Of a stretch of 64,000 nt of DNA, positions 24,765 through 36,470 are shown piece after piece; the stretch's first letter is position 1, and each line of letters opens with the position of its first letter. Position numbers and translations under genes: made by a program. The DNA is from Galerina marginata (taxonomy: Eukaryota > Basidiomycota > Agaricomycetes > Agaricales > Galerinaceae), in the NCBI GenBank assembly GCA_023014335.1, contig JAECYW010000010.1:1922001-1986000 (forward strand), written 5' to 3'. The notes below the pieces were generated by a model. That model saw only the letters and a list, made by a program, of their open reading frames with translations. It did not search any database and was not told where the DNA came from.

Positions 24765-24915
24765 CCTTTGCCTTTATATTTCTCGGTTTTCATGGTGGAG
24801 CTGACAGATAGTGGGCATCATGCTTCAGTAGGCAAACGTAGGAAGATTTTTTCTTTACATTTCGAAAGCTTTTCTGAAGACTATGTTTGTTCCAAACCTG
24901 TTCAACTAACAATCG

Positions 24916-26267
24916 TTACAAAAAAACTATTTGTTTTGGGAGCGATTTCAGATCTTCATTCTGCAACAATATTTTCTCTCCAGCTCCATTAATATTCGAA
25001 ATCCTTAACTCGATGGTGGATTTGAGCTGATCATCCAAGCCAGATAACAACTTGCCCCAATCCGCTTCCTCTAATGCCTCTCCGTCGATATAAATTGACA
25101 TGTGTAAAACAATGCTCTCCAGCCCCATGTTCGCCGACATCTTAAGGAGGTCATTGATCCAGGCAGTTGGGTGCTGGTATGCCTCTTGTTCTGGTAAGTA
25201 GCACCACGAAGATTCCAATTCCAAGGATCGCAGAGAGGGAAAGATACTGGCAATATCAGGGGGAGGAAGGGTGTAGGGGTCATAATATACATTCCAGCCA
25301 GAGCGAGACCAATGATTGGCTTCCATATCTGCGAAAAATTGGTTCACGACAATGAAACTATTCAAACGTATAATGACGTACTTGGAGAACAAAGTCTGTA
25401 TTTTAGCTTTTTTATGGACAAGAAGCGTTTAAGAAGACATTCCTGGTCCTTAAGAGTCTTGGTCATGGTTTGTCCTTGTGGGTTGAGTGGTGCAAATGTG
25501 AGGTCCTGGACTTGAAGGACGTTGAGTGGGCAAATATCCGATGAAAGCCAATTTAACGTTGGTCCCCGTTGAGAGACATCTCGAATAACCAACTTCTCCA
25601 AGGCAAAGCGATATTGCGCGATTGTAGTTTTGGGGTCCGCATGATCATTATTACTCTTCAACAAATCAAGCATATCGGGTTCGAATTTCAAAACTGTCAT
25701 GGTTAACCGCTTCAACGTGGCTGGAAATCCATCGAAGTGGGCTGCTGGAAAGAACGGGAGCCCTGACAGGTCAATGTCGACTATCTTGGGCGAGTACAAA
25801 CATTCCAGTAATGCACTTTGTATTCTGGGAGCGATCAAACTCCATGAATCGTTGTCGGTCGCGTTTTTCTTCCCCAGCACTATGAAAAGTTTTTGTAGAT
25901 TGGGCAGCCGGTTTAGGATCTTCTCCAAGTTGTCGTCCTGGCCTTTCTCTGTCATCCATGTCAAAACGTCTCGAGTGATTTGTAATGTATGTACGAAGCC
26001 ACAGAGATGCGGAGAGCGGTCCAGGAGGTTGCTGAATGCCTGCCACAGACATAACCGAGCTACCGTTGGCTCTTTTGCAGAAGTGCTAGGCCTTTGAGTT
26101 TCGTCCAAGGTCAGTCGTATTTCCCGAAATAGAAGCTTCTGGGAGAGAGGGCGGAGGGTTTGACTTGCGTATGAGCAATTCCTCAACCCTTCGAAGTCTC
26201 GATTGCCATGGACGTTCAGAAGGATCCTCTCGAAGAGTTCGACTCGGAAAATCGATGCGTTAATCAT
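24916..26267 (-). CDS. F-box-like / LRR protein, two exons
   Basis: Exon 1 is 26267-25382 and exon 2 is 25328-24916 on the minus strand, joined over a 53-nt intron (GTACGT..TTCGCAG) in phase, giving 432 residues. The start is the ATG of MINASIFRVELFERILLNV, an F-box-like helix pair followed by SYASQTLRPLSQKLLFREI. Leucine-rich segments continue to the end (LKRLTMTVLKF, LEKLVIRDVSQ, LRSLELESSW). It shares layout and style with the gene at 5279-6705 and not with its single-exon neighbours. It forms a divergent pair with the F-box gene at 26861, about 590 bp away. The predicted role is SCF substrate recognition; the target is unknown. Confidence 0.72.
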
Positions 26268-26860
26268 AATAAAGCGCGTTTGAAGTTGAAGAATGATTGG
26301 TGAGGTGGAAAGAGCCAAAACGTATACCTCGCCTTCCCAACCTGTTGGACCTCAGGGCCGACAGCCCCTGACTTATTTTAGTCAACGCTGCAGCCAAGCT
26401 GCAGCAGTCACCGAAATGACTTGAATGTAGAAGTTTTCATGCCAGCTAGAGCCTTCAAAGATGCAATTTTAATGTCAACGACACCCTCTGCTGAACTCCC
26501 TGCTCGCAGAAGACGATAGGGTATCAAGCCCAAAAGACGTATTACCGGTTTATGCAATGTTTATGGCGAAAAAGGTCATTGATCAATGATCATGAGAGGC
26601 AACGCGTTATTTGTGCATGCTTGTAAGTACCGTGACTGAGCGCTGAGCCCTGGCCCCTTCTACGGACCGCATTCACCGGTTCCCAACCTCTCCCATCATC
26701 TGCACGTCCTCCGTCCAGCAACTGCCATCGGACAGTTGTATTAACACTCTACCTTTGTTCAGGACTATAACTACACATCGTACTAGGAACATTTAATCTT
26801 GGTGTGGTCATCCCACCGTGAAATTCACGTCTGCCAGGACATGAACCTGGAACTTGAACC
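26268..26860. other. Divergent promoter region between two F-box genes
   Basis: This 593-bp interval separates the starts of the F-box genes at 26267 (-) and 26861 (+) and must carry both promoters. No coding sequence seen. Confidence 0.5.
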
Positions 26861-28420
26861 ATGTCAAGGTATCATTTTGCAATGTCCTGACTGATCTTTG
26901 CGGAAAATTTGAATGCTCACTTATTGATATGTAGCGTGGAAATCGTAAACCCGGATATTAAGCCATCTTCTCCGGCTAAACCCAGCCTGTTGGAAAGTGG
27001 GTCGGTCACAACAATAGCATGCCTGCCGGCAGAACTACTCTGTCTGATCTTTGACGAATGTTTCGCGATCTTCAAGTCAGAAGAACTCTATCAGCCAAAC
27101 CTCGCGGACCCGCCATGGCACTTCATCAGCGACGGCCTTGCGCCACACCTGCGGCAACCATCCACCAAAGACGCATTTGCGCGATTCAGATCGCCCAGTC
27201 GATTCCCGTACGGACTCGCCTCGGTCTCTCAATTCTGGAGTGACGTGCTGTCAACACAGCCCATGTATTGGCAGCAAGCTATTCTCTCCCTTGATCCAAA
27301 GTTGACGAGGGCATGGGACAGCCTTGAGTGGTCGCGCAATCTCCCAATCGACGTCGTCATTTTGCGAGACACCTCTCAACATCAGTCACATTCGGATGAT
27401 GACGAGGCATCAATTGTAGAAGCGATCATGGAATTGTTGTATTACCACCTTCCTCGATGCCGGAGCGTTTATTTCGAGACGAACTTAGGCTCCTCCCTAC
27501 CTCTTATCAGCAAACATATTCAAGGACGATCGCAAATGCTCTCCTCATTACTTTTTAGGTGCCAAGTTGGCGATACGGAACATCAAAGGCGGTTGGCGTT
27601 GAAATGTGGAGTAAGTAAGTTGGGTGCGACGGCCACGGAAATGCCACACCTGAGAAGTCTTGTACTCGACGGAAAGAACTTTGACAACACCTTCCACCAT
27701 TGGCTCGTACTTCAGACCAACCTTGAACAACTCATCATCTCTAACTATCCGCCCTCGAAAAGTGGTCTCACTGTTGCACGAACGTTGCTCGTGATCCAAA
27801 CCCTTCCCAATCTCCTTCGACTAAAACTCCAGAACGTCAACTTTGAGGTTAATTCAAAACTTCTCCCATCAACCTACAGCAGCGGTATCCGCCAGCTTCA
27901 TTTGGAAGCCGTGCCGCCTCTAATCACTCAAGAAATATTTAGGTTGTGCGATTTTGACGAACTCGATTCTGTTTGCTTTACCCGTTGCGCCGTCGACGAC
28001 CTGCCATATTGCAACCTCCTTATACTCGACGACATTCAAGTCACCTCCCGTGTTCCTTTGGACGTTATGTTATTGGATTGGGAAGGTTCTCATCTTTGGA
28101 TAGGAAATTGCCAGGGGTTCAACGACGACATCTTCGACATGCTTCGGAAGTTCGACATCATGGAGGAACAATTTAGATGCCCCTGGATGGAAAAACTCCA
28201 CCTTTATAATCTACCCCCTTTTTCCCTCAAAAAACTGAAGAAAATGATCAAACGCCGGAACCACTACGTCGCCTATGGCGATCCGGATTGGATGGATCAC
28301 ACAGACTTCGGTCCAGCGATTAGTACCTTGCATATAGAAAAATGTGACGTGCGCGAATTGACTACTCAAGACCTTGAGTGGTTCACCTCTCATGTTGCGG
28401 AATTCACGTACGTCAAATAA
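26861..28420 (+). CDS. F-box/LRR-like protein, family member B
   Basis: The long frame lacks an ATG at its 5' end. The best model starts at ATG 26861 with a 5' exon of only 8 nt (26861-26868), a 66-nt intron containing CTGAC, and exon 2 at 26935-28420, giving 497 residues beginning MSSVEIVNPD. The F-box is CLPAELLCLIFDECF. Family blocks are LADPPWHFISDGL, FPYGLASVSQFWSDVLST, SRNLPIDVVIL and FSLKKLKKMIKRRNHYV. It is collinear with the paralog at 23292-24764, including the ADPPW and DWEGS.LWIG blocks. Likely an SCF substrate receptor. The microexon start is inferred from phase and splice consensus only. Confidence 0.77.
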
Positions 28421-28789
28421 ATCGGCTAGGTGGAGAATAGGCCCGTTCTTTGTATTAAGGTAAATTTGTTCCCAAAAATCTTTCTTGCTTAATAATTTTT
28501 CCGTCGTATCGTCCAGTTACCGAAGTGATGAATGCAGGCAAGCCGCGTGGTACTCATAAAGTATGCAGTGCATCAGTCACGCGTCGTTTCTTCGCCTTTG
28601 CGATGTTATTTTGGTTGGTCAGGTTATAAGCTTAACCCACCACGAGGAGCAAGCGAGGAGGAGGCACGAACAAAGCACGATTGCCCTCGCGTTTCTGCGC
28701 AACCTCAAAGCCTAAATTATTTCAAAATACCTGTAGCATAAATTTCTTGCAGCTCTTCTCAGAACTACGCACATCCCCTCATTCTCAAC
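28421..28789. other. Intergenic spacer upstream of the SDR gene
   Basis: No gene is seen between the F-box gene and the SDR; probable promoter region. Confidence 0.4.
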
Positions 28790-29922
28790 ATGCCCTCACG
28801 AAAGTCGACAATGTCTGGAACGATGTCCAACTTTTTCAGTGCGATTCGTCCGAACGGCAACAACAACAATGGCAATAATTTGTTGAGCGTACCAAGTCCG
28901 TCGAAGGTAAACAGGGCATTCTCGTCGTCCTCAACCTTTCTTGCCACGGCCTCTCTTCTGGGTGAGGTTTCGACGTCGACTCTTTTGAGGCTTCCCTTAC
29001 TAAGAAGTGTACAGGCAAAGTCGCCGTGGTGACTGGATCCTCTCGGTCCATTGGTGCTGCGATTGCGAAGTGCCTTGGGGAGAACGGCGCGAGCGTTGTG
29101 GTAAATTACGTTAACGACGCCAACGCGGCGGAGGAGGTCGTTCAGGCCATCCGCTCCCAAGGTAAGGGCGGCGCTATCGCTGTAAAAGCCGATACCTCGA
29201 ACCTGGAAGGCGGTCAACACCTGATTGACGAGACGATGAAGACCTTCGGACGAATCGACATATTGGTCCTGAACGCTGGGATAATGGGGAGCAAGACACT
29301 TTCGGAGGTCGATGAACCATTCTTCGATTCTCATTTCGATATCAACGTCAAGTCGCCTCTGTTCATGGCCAAGGCAGTGGCTCCACTGCTTCCGCCTAGT
29401 GAGTCCTTTGAATGAATCATTTTGATTTGCAGATTTATATATTATAAATTCAATAGATAGTGGCCGCATTATTTTCTTTTCGTCTAGCTTGACCGATGCT
29501 TCTAGTATGTCTTAACATTTAATTATTTATCCATCAATGGTTGCTGACTCGGTCTATATAATAGCCGTAACACCCAACGCCCTCTGCTATCTGGCCACCA
29601 AAGGGGCGATCGAGCAGATATCTCGCGTCCTTGCAAAGGACCTCGGTACTCGTGGTATTACCGTGAACACCATATCTCCTGGACCAGTCGACACACCCAT
29701 GTTCCGCGAAGGCAAACCGCAAAGCGTCCTCGATGCCATCGCGAAACAGAACCCGTCGCGCAGACTGGGAGAGCCGGAGGATATTGCTCCGATTGTGGGT
29801 TTCCTAGCCAGCCAAGCTGGTCAGTGGGTAAACGGGCAGAATATAAGAGTGAATGGGGTGAGTGATGTGGTATTTCTGTTGATAGTTGGGTCCTGACAAG
29901 TTGATAGGGATTTGTGGTGTAA
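28790..29922 (+). CDS. Short-chain dehydrogenase/reductase (SDR), five exons
   Basis: Exons 28790-28961, 29015-29398, 29457-29504, 29565-29857 and 29908-29922 keep phase and give 303 residues ending NGGFVV. It is a classical SDR: Rossmann glycine motif TGSSRSIG (the first G of TGxxxGxG is replaced by S-containing spacing, typical of fungal members), LNAGI, a catalytic serine in IIFFSSSLTDAS, and Y-x3-K in CYLATKGA. It reduces or oxidises an alcohol/ketone with NAD(P)H; the substrate is unknown. About 57 residues precede the Rossmann core and are Ser/Asn-rich; internal ATGs at 28811 and 28823 could give a shorter N-terminus. It sits alone among F-box genes with no evident metabolic partner. 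Confidence 0.83.
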
Positions 29923-30201
29923 TCTACCTAGACCGAGCTTTGACTCGGACGGGGTGATGAATATTGCGGCTTTATTTTCTTCTTCTTGTATTTTAATATC
30001 CCTTGAATGGGACTTATTTTACGTCCTACATAAGTACATCGGCACTCTGTTTTTCTCCATACATATTCGCCTGCTCCTGAGGACTTGTGATACGGATCAA
30101 CGGATCAACGGATCAACGTCGAAGATTGGCGGTGACCCTGCCAAGCACGCACATAACCTTTTTGCGCGGGCCGTGCCACTTTTTGACAACAACCACCACC
30201 A

Positions 30202-31830
30202 ATGAAGATGACCCTCGCCCCGGACGGCGGGATTTCATTGTCTCCGACAACGACGATTGATCATCTACCACCTGAATTGCTTGGGATAATATTCACATTC
30301 GTCCACGAAGACGTTGTCGTCAACGCCAACGGCTTCAACTTGAGTCTCGCACTCAGCGAAGCCGACCAATCCGACGATGATTCGGACGACGAAGACGACT
30401 CTCAACAGAGTATTGATGTGACCCGATGGATGTTTTCCCATAATAACATGGTTGACTCTTCAAGAACCCCCTCATTTTTCCCTTATGGTTTGGCGGGGGT
30501 TTGCGATACATGGAAAAATGTACTTTCCGCAACTCCGACCTTTTGGACGCGCCTAGTCCTCTTCATCGACTACGCATCTCCTACGCCTGTCGAAGACGCC
30601 CGGAAGTACTTGTCATGGTCGCGTCAGTTACCAATCAGTGTTGTGATCACAAGACGGTACCGACTTGGGATCCATCGATTCTTCAATGACCTCCAAAGTG
30701 CCCGTGTCAATACCTTCATATCACTCCTCCAGCCCCACATGGCTCGTTGCCGAAGTTTTCATCTGGACGTCGATTCCAACTCCTCAGTGCCCGCCCTCTC
30801 ACGAATTGTACCCAACAATGCCCGACTTCTAAAGCTGCTCTCGCTGAGTTGCCAACTAGACACTTTCGGAAACTCAGAAGGCCTCACCTCTCATGACGAC
30901 GACGCGCCGTCTCCTGGCGCACAGAAAACCCGTCTCAAAGTCATGTCAATTGATGGTCGAAGCTTTCATTGCGCATGCATCGATCCGCCAACGTGGTTTG
31001 GATACCAGCCCCGGCTCGAGTACTTGGCCATCTCCCAATATAACACGGACGATCATCGCTTGCCTCTAGCTACAACCTTGAGAACCATTGAAGAGCAATT
31101 CAGTTCTAAACTTTCTACACTCAGCTTCATGAGGCTCAACTTCGAAATCGACACAACTGACTTGGAAGATAGCTCATACGGTTTTGGGAGCATCCGTGAC
31201 CTTTATCTGGACGGTATGCAGCCTGAACTCGTCGCGGAACTGTTCCGTGTCTCTTATTTCCCGAGGTTACATGTTCTGCAATTACAGCGTTGTTCAGCCT
31301 TGGACAAAAAAATATTCAACGACATCGACTCCAACGTGCGCACGCTCTGCTTTAGCAACCCGCCGTCCGAGTTTTCGGACTCCGAAATGTGCGACTTTTT
31401 AAGCAGCTGGAGAGGCCTCGCCATCTGCTTTACTCTTTGGAAGCGCCCACACGACAAACTCCTTGTGGCTCTTGCTGAGGAGCGTGACCCAGATCCCGAA
31501 ACTGATTGGCAGACCGGTATCGAAGGGGGAAAATACTTCATGTGTCCGAATCTCTATTTCCTCATCTTCGTATCTTGTCCCATACCTTCTTTCACATCGT
31601 TGAAGAAGTTGATCGAGTCCAGGAATCATTATGTCAACTACGATGATCCTGAGTGGAGGAATAACACACACTGGGGGCCCGCAATCAGCAAGGTGTCGAT
31701 TAAGTACTGTTTGACTACTGCAGACTCCGTATCCTCGAAGGAGGAATGGGACTGGATTTCCCAGAGGGTCGAACTTACTTTTGTGGATGGTCCACTTGAT
31801 TTATCGACTTTATTGACGGACACAATGTAA
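30202..31830 (+). CDS. F-box/LRR-like protein, family member C
   Basis: A single uninterrupted frame of 542 residues. The F-box is HLPPELLGIIFTFVHED. An acidic, serine-rich insert (about residues 52-70, SDDDSDDEDDSQQS) follows, as in the paralog at 52786-54423. Shared blocks are FFPYGLAGVCDTWKNVLSA, FWTRLVLFIDY, YLSWSRQLPISVVI, HMARCRSFHLDVDSN and a C-terminal FTSLKKLIESRNHYVNYDDPEW. The protein is leucine-rich between these. Presumed SCF substrate adaptor. In family alignments by eye it is closest to the genes at 36471-38027 and 38606-40159. Confidence 0.78.
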   Translation: MKMTLAPDGGISLSPTTTIDHLPPELLGIIFTFVHEDVVVNANGFNLSLALSEADQSDDDSDDEDDSQQSIDVTRWMFSHNNMVDSSRTPSFFPYGLAGVCDTWKNVLSATPTFWTRLVLFIDYASPTPVEDARKYLSWSRQLPISVVITRRYRLGIHRFFNDLQSARVNTFISLLQPHMARCRSFHLDVDSNSSVPALSRIVPNNARLLKLLSLSCQLDTFGNSEGLTSHDDDAPSPGAQKTRLKVMSIDGRSFHCACIDPPTWFGYQPRLEYLAISQYNTDDHRLPLATTLRTIEEQFSSKLSTLSFMRLNFEIDTTDLEDSSYGFGSIRDLYLDGMQPELVAELFRVSYFPRLHVLQLQRCSALDKKIFNDIDSNVRTLCFSNPPSEFSDSEMCDFLSSWRGLAICFTLWKRPHDKLLVALAEERDPDPETDWQTGIEGGKYFMCPNLYFLIFVSCPIPSFTSLKKLIESRNHYVNYDDPEWRNNTHWGPAISKVSIKYCLTTADSVSSKEEWDWISQRVELTFVDGPLDLSTLLTDTM

Positions 31831-32124
31831 GAATATTTAGCGACATAGAAATATTTACAAGTTACTATTATACTTTTAAGTAAACTAGGAGAACCATATG
31901 ATATAGCGCTCGAATTGTGGGCTCGGCTGCCCAAGCGCGGCTCAATGGCCAACATGTAAGAATAACACTGACGGGATAAGCGACAATACTTGTTAATACG
32001 ACCACCGGCTTTAATCGAGCTTCCCCTGGTCTGCTTTTTTCCTCGCCTAGGTCTCCTCCACCTCCTGAGGGGAGTATTCGACGTTCCACAACTCTTTTTC
32101 GCAAACTTCAAACCCGCACCCAGC

Positions 32125-32475
32125 AATGCTGATACCAGCGACCTGCTGTGATTACGTCGTCGACAATCTAACAGCCTTGCGCGACGTGCCAATCAGCGCG
32201 TTGAGTCCTCCAGCATCCAGCCGGCGCCTTCAAAATCTCATTTTCCTTGCTTATCCTATCCCCTCTTTTGCCCGCATAGAAGATGATCGAACAAAGAAAC
32301 CGCGACGTCAACTAAAGCAACCTATATTAGCGGACGAACTCATCCTTCGACCCTACTATTAGGGCATTGGAGGTTAGGTATTGTTGAGATTCAGAGGTAC
32401 CCGATTCTCCGATGTGGACGCAGGAGGAAAAGGATTGGTTCAAGGCAAAGGTCGCTGACTTCACCTAGATTGACG
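32125..32475 (+). pseudogene. 3' relic of an F-box family gene
   Basis: Forward translations, with frame changes, recover the C-terminal third of the paralog at 38606-40159. CDYVVDNLT matches YDYVVDDLT, then RRLQNLIFLAYPIPSF matches RQLQILIFLACPLPSF, then PMWTQEEKDWFKAKVADFT matches PIWTQEERDWVKSKVVTFT near 32410-32470. The linking IKSMIEVRN segment is scrambled and several stops interrupt it. No 5' part or F-box is present nearby, so this is a truncated dead copy. Confidence 0.7.
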
Positions 32476-32657
32476 GTTCTATGTTTTGAAATTAATTCGG
32501 TTTTATTGAGGAAGTTTGCGGTCTTGGCTGGTTTCTAGTATATATTTACTTTTACTGTGGGCGAGTTTTCAAATGACCTGGTCTAGTAAAAGTATTAGTC
32601 GATTGTTCAAACATACAACTGAACTAACTTTAGGTTAGGAGAATGAATCCCGAACCA

Positions 32658-34226
32658 TTAACGTTTGAAAGCAAGGACCCATGAACGCCCACTGCCGCAT
32701 ACATACTCATTCTCATTCCCTTCAGGATTAGGATAATCCCACTTCACAGTGAGGCCTGTCAACTCTTCCAGGAAACCCACATCACCGATCTCGTGGGCTG
32801 AAATCAGTCGAAGATCCAATACCGAAACAGGGTATTGTTGATCCCTGCGCATTTTTAGGAACGGAAAGAACACGCCCCTTGGATATATAATCCCTGGGAT
32901 ATAGATTGAGTCTGTCTGTGTGATTTTCAAGGTGTGTAGAGCGGGAAAAAGAGGAATGTGGTCTTGCGATTGGAGATGCTCGAGGATAAATTGAATTGTG
33001 CTATCAGTGGTTTGGATTTCGGAGACCGAGCGCAGTGAGGGCAAAAGGGCAATGAACCCCGAAGTCCAGTCGTTTGCCGGGTTGAAAATAGACAAATCCA
33101 GACTTGTGATGTTTGAAATACAGGAAGGGGAGTGTATTTCAGGCAGAAAAGGTATTGATTGGTTTTCAAATGGATCGCTGAGGCCGACGAAAAAGTATGG
33201 GTCATCCACTCCATAGCCGATGACGAAAGTGAACCTGTTACCATTGACTCTTAGTGTGACATCTGTTGCGGCATTGATTGCAAGGTAGTTGCGTGTGTAC
33301 CTTCCAAGGTGTTGAGCCATCGAATCCTTTAATGTCGGAGTACCCGATACAAGGAATGCAGAAGCTCGATAACTACTTATGTCGGCGAATAAAGAGCATC
33401 CTGGCGCAGGAGTTATACGCTCTAAACAGGGCAGAGTGGTCAACACATCGCCTCTCAAGCGTAGTTTGTTGAGTTTAGGGAGATGAATTGATGGGAGGTC
33501 GGTGTATATCTTGTCCTCTTGGTTAGTATTCCTTAGTCTGTAACTCCTGATCCGTATGGAGAGGAATTCGAGTAAGGGCATAACTTGTAGTGCTTCGAAT
33601 ATCTCTGGGACATTGAATGGAATAGAGAAAGTCATGCTTCCTATATTGGATAACCATGGAGCTTTGGGGTTTGGTTTGATATCCGGGACTCTGTATTGCC
33701 GAAGGATGGGAGCGTCGTTAGAAAACAGTAACAGGGGCGCTAAAACTTCTGAGCCTTGAGGGACGCTTGATGATGTCAATAAGATGCTCTCGAGATTGGG
33801 GGCGGGAGAATATAGGGCTTTCCAGGTTTTGGGATGCTGGCCCTCAACGCAATTGTCATTGATGTTCAGTCTTTGCACTCTTGTCCAGTGGTGCTCCAAA
33901 ATTGAGAAGAAAAAACCACTGTTTTGCGCAGAGATGCGCCCCTGAATCCATAGGAAAGAGCTTCCAGACCGGCGTAGAATTGTGTTCCGCAAGGCATCGC
34001 CTTTCTGATTCAGGAGGTTTAGATCGATGAGCCGTCCCCATAACGAAGAAGAACGCAAGGTGAGATTACGCCACCGGAGGCAAACTTGAGACGTTTTAAT
34101 GGCTGTCAGTAAGCGGTCCTCCAAGGGAGGGTTGAAGAAAGGCTGCTCTGTATTTTTCATGAATATTAACCAGAGTAAGTCTTCATGAAGCCTAGAAATA
34201 GCGTCTACACCAGTGTTTTTGTCTGC
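32658..34226 (-). CDS. F-box protein, 5' end incomplete
   Basis: An open minus-strand frame runs from an AG acceptor at about 34226 to the stop at 32658 (522 codons). The ATG at 34160 would cut off the F-box helix ISRLHEDLLWLIF, which is encoded just upstream in frame, so the true start must lie in an upstream exon I could not place. Downstream are TSQVCLRWRNLTLRSSSLWGR, typical of Agaricomycete F-box proteins, and weak leucine-rich repeats ending in VLDLRLISAHEIG. It belongs to a different F-box subfamily from its neighbours, with longer loops and no KKL..RN block. Likely SCF adaptor. The first exon may lie between 34227 and 34530. Confidence 0.7.
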   Translation of the reverse strand, partial: ADKNTGVDAISRLHEDLLWLIFMKNTEQPFFNPPLEDRLLTAIKTSQVCLRWRNLTLRSSSLWGRLIDLNLLNQKGDALRNTILRRSGSSFLWIQGRISAQNSGFFFSILEHHWTRVQRLNINDNCVEGQHPKTWKALYSPAPNLESILLTSSSVPQGSEVLAPLLLFSNDAPILRQYRVPDIKPNPKAPWLSNIGSMTFSIPFNVPEIFEALQVMPLLEFLSIRIRSYRLRNTNQEDKIYTDLPSIHLPKLNKLRLRGDVLTTLPCLERITPAPGCSLFADISSYRASAFLVSGTPTLKDSMAQHLGRYTRNYLAINAATDVTLRVNGNRFTFVIGYGVDDPYFFVGLSDPFENQSIPFLPEIHSPSCISNITSLDLSIFNPANDWTSGFIALLPSLRSVSEIQTTDSTIQFILEHLQSQDHIPLFPALHTLKITQTDSIYIPGIIYPRGVFFPFLKMRRDQQYPVSVLDLRLISAHEIGDVGFLEELTGLTVKWDYPNPEGNENEYVCGSGRSWVLAFKR

Positions 34227-34536
34227 CTAATGCACCAATGTTAGTTTTAAAACAATAAAATTCGACGCAAAGAATGGAGTATCAACTCAACAGTACCATT
34301 ATAACCTGCTTTGGATGGTGCTATATTCAAGGACGATCAAGGTTATTAAGGGGGTTGAAGCGAAAAGGGATTGACGATGAACACATGACCTTTTTATTTG
34401 TCCAGAGCTTTGGAAGGAAATATCACGTTATTTGTGCCTGCCGTCCGCGCAACTCGTTTGAGCTCCGGACCATTTCCTTTCTTTCTCTTTCACTTTTTTG
34501 TTCTTCTTTTATCCTTATTGTTTGCTTCGAGCCGCC

Positions 34537-35784
34537 ATGACCATTCGCCCGAGAAATGGTTCTAATCTTCGGCTACCAACCCCAGAGCAGGCGCCATTGG
34601 AGGATTGGTGGGAAGGGGGATCTTCTTCCGGTATGTGCTCGTGTCTTTTTCCTTGTTCTGCCAGCGGCTCACGAATTGGCTCCTCCACCTTTTGAACCTC
34701 GAAATTCTCGTTTTTGGAACTACATTGGCGTTCTGAACATTGTAAACGCCCACCGACACATCAATTCGACGTTATTATCGTCAACTCCACCGGAACATGG
34801 ATACTCAACCCACCTGGCTACGTAAATGTGCAATGCCACCTCCACTCCTTCTAGGAAGCATAGAGGAAGAGAGCACAGGCTCAGAGTATTATCTGAATCT
34901 CGGTGCCGAATCAACAGGTGCTTGCACTCCTAATCTCGTCGAGAATTCAGCGTTTGTCGAGGAATGGGCAGCAGCGGGCATCGCTGTTCCCAGAGGCCCT
35001 ACACGTCGGCCGTCATGGCGGTCTTTATCCTCTATGGGCAAGGATCGCGAACGTTTCAGTAACTCGAAAAAAGATGCTGTCGATCGTGATTGCGGGATCT
35101 GGTGAGTGTCGGCGATGTTTTCTTCATCTAAAATTAAAACCTCATTGATGCGGCCCACAGCTTTGAATATGCAGTTGTACCCTGCAGAACGCTGTGTTGT
35201 GGAAAGATCTTTTGCACGGAACACATTGCAGATGTACGAGCGTTCCTTTCGATTTGTATGATGAATGAAAACTAATATATTCCCAGTGGTTGCACGGGCC
35301 GAATGCAGAAGGACGGTGTCCAAATTGCGAAAATGCTTGTTCACTGGACGGGGGGACTCTTTCGCTCGCCACACCCTCGCTATTGCCCAAGGGTAAACCC
35401 AGCACTCTCAAACCTGGGGTTTACGCTTCCTCTCCCCTCAGTGCGCTTCAGCCCCATCAGAATGACACTCTACCGGGCTCACGCGATCAATCACACTTCT
35501 CCGGGTCTTCCCCGCCGGCTGATAGCAAGCTTCCTTCGATGCCGAAGACATCGAACTCCTTCCCTCCCAAGCTCACCGTCTCACCCGCGTCCTCGACCAC
35601 AGCGTCGACCGCCGTGTCGCTCGATATGACTTCAAGCGAGGATGAGATGAACTTTCCTCATAAACACCTTTTGATTACCCCCACGAACCTCAGCACCACC
35701 CCCTTCTCCACGTCTTGGGGTGCTGTCAGTCGCCTTATGAGCATCGTGACATTCCTCATGTTCTTATATAAACTTCTGTCATGA
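34537..35784 (+). CDS. RING-like zinc-finger protein with C-terminal membrane segment
   Basis: Proposed exons are 34537-34630, 34855-35101, 35161-35233 and 35287-35784 (303 residues). The ATG at 34537 has a strong GCCGCC context but needs an unusually long 224-nt first intron; a start at ATG 34797 (291 residues) is the alternative. The core is C111-G-I-C114, then CRTLCCGKIFCTEHIADWL and GRCPNC at about residues 122-152, a RING-type zinc site in which the usual position-4 histidine appears to be lysine. A Ser/Pro-rich linker follows, then a hydrophobic tail (SIVTFLMFLYKLL) at the very C-terminus, suggesting tail-anchoring. Likely a ubiquitin E3 ligase at a membrane; activity and partners are unproven. 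Confidence 0.62.
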
Positions 35785-36470
35785 AGCTTCTTCAAGTGCT
35801 TGTGACCCTTCCCGTCGTGTTGGAACTTGGTGCAGCCGTTTCGGCGCGGTAAACACATGCAACTTGATCTTCGAATCACCAGCACTGCCCATCGATTTGA
35901 TTCGGTTTAGCTGGCCCGTCTATGTATATTCCTCGTCGACTGCGATTTCAGCTTCAACGCTCTATCGCCCTCGCCGCCCTTCTGGAGTTCATCAGTCCGG
36001 TGAACCATGACTACAATTACGACCTCTAACGACCTCCCAATTGATATTTTATTTATATACACGTCACACTAGTTTTTGGCTCAACCCAGCTCTCGTTGTA
36101 GTCCTGCATTTCGCTTCACATCATTAGTCATTGTCATTGTATTTGTAGCTGCCATTTGTATTCAACCCAGTCTCATAAACTTCACCTGAGATTGTCTTGG
36201 TGTTCTAATTACTCTGGACAAGCGAAGAACGGACAGTAGAAACTTCTGCCGTTGATTTGGGATATTTGTCTGATACAGTTATCGCTCTATTTCTCTAGTC
36301 CTGAATTGGTCAGGTGGAAGTAGGCCGAAACTCGTTCGAGACGCTCTGTCTACGTGTCCATATTAATTCTAAAAGAATTGTAATGTACTCTTGCTCTATT
36401 TTCTTCATGTAAATCGATAAGTATATGTGGTGCAATTTAACAGACTAATTGTAGGTAACCTCATTCGAAT
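35785..36470. other. Spacer between convergent genes
   Basis: No gene seen; it contains the 3' flanks of the RING-like gene (+) and an F-box gene (-). Confidence 0.45.

Noticed and set aside
34631..34664. 34-nt intron at the start of the RING-like gene
   Set aside because: It is shorter than any other intron in the window and puts the following exon out of phase with the RING exon.
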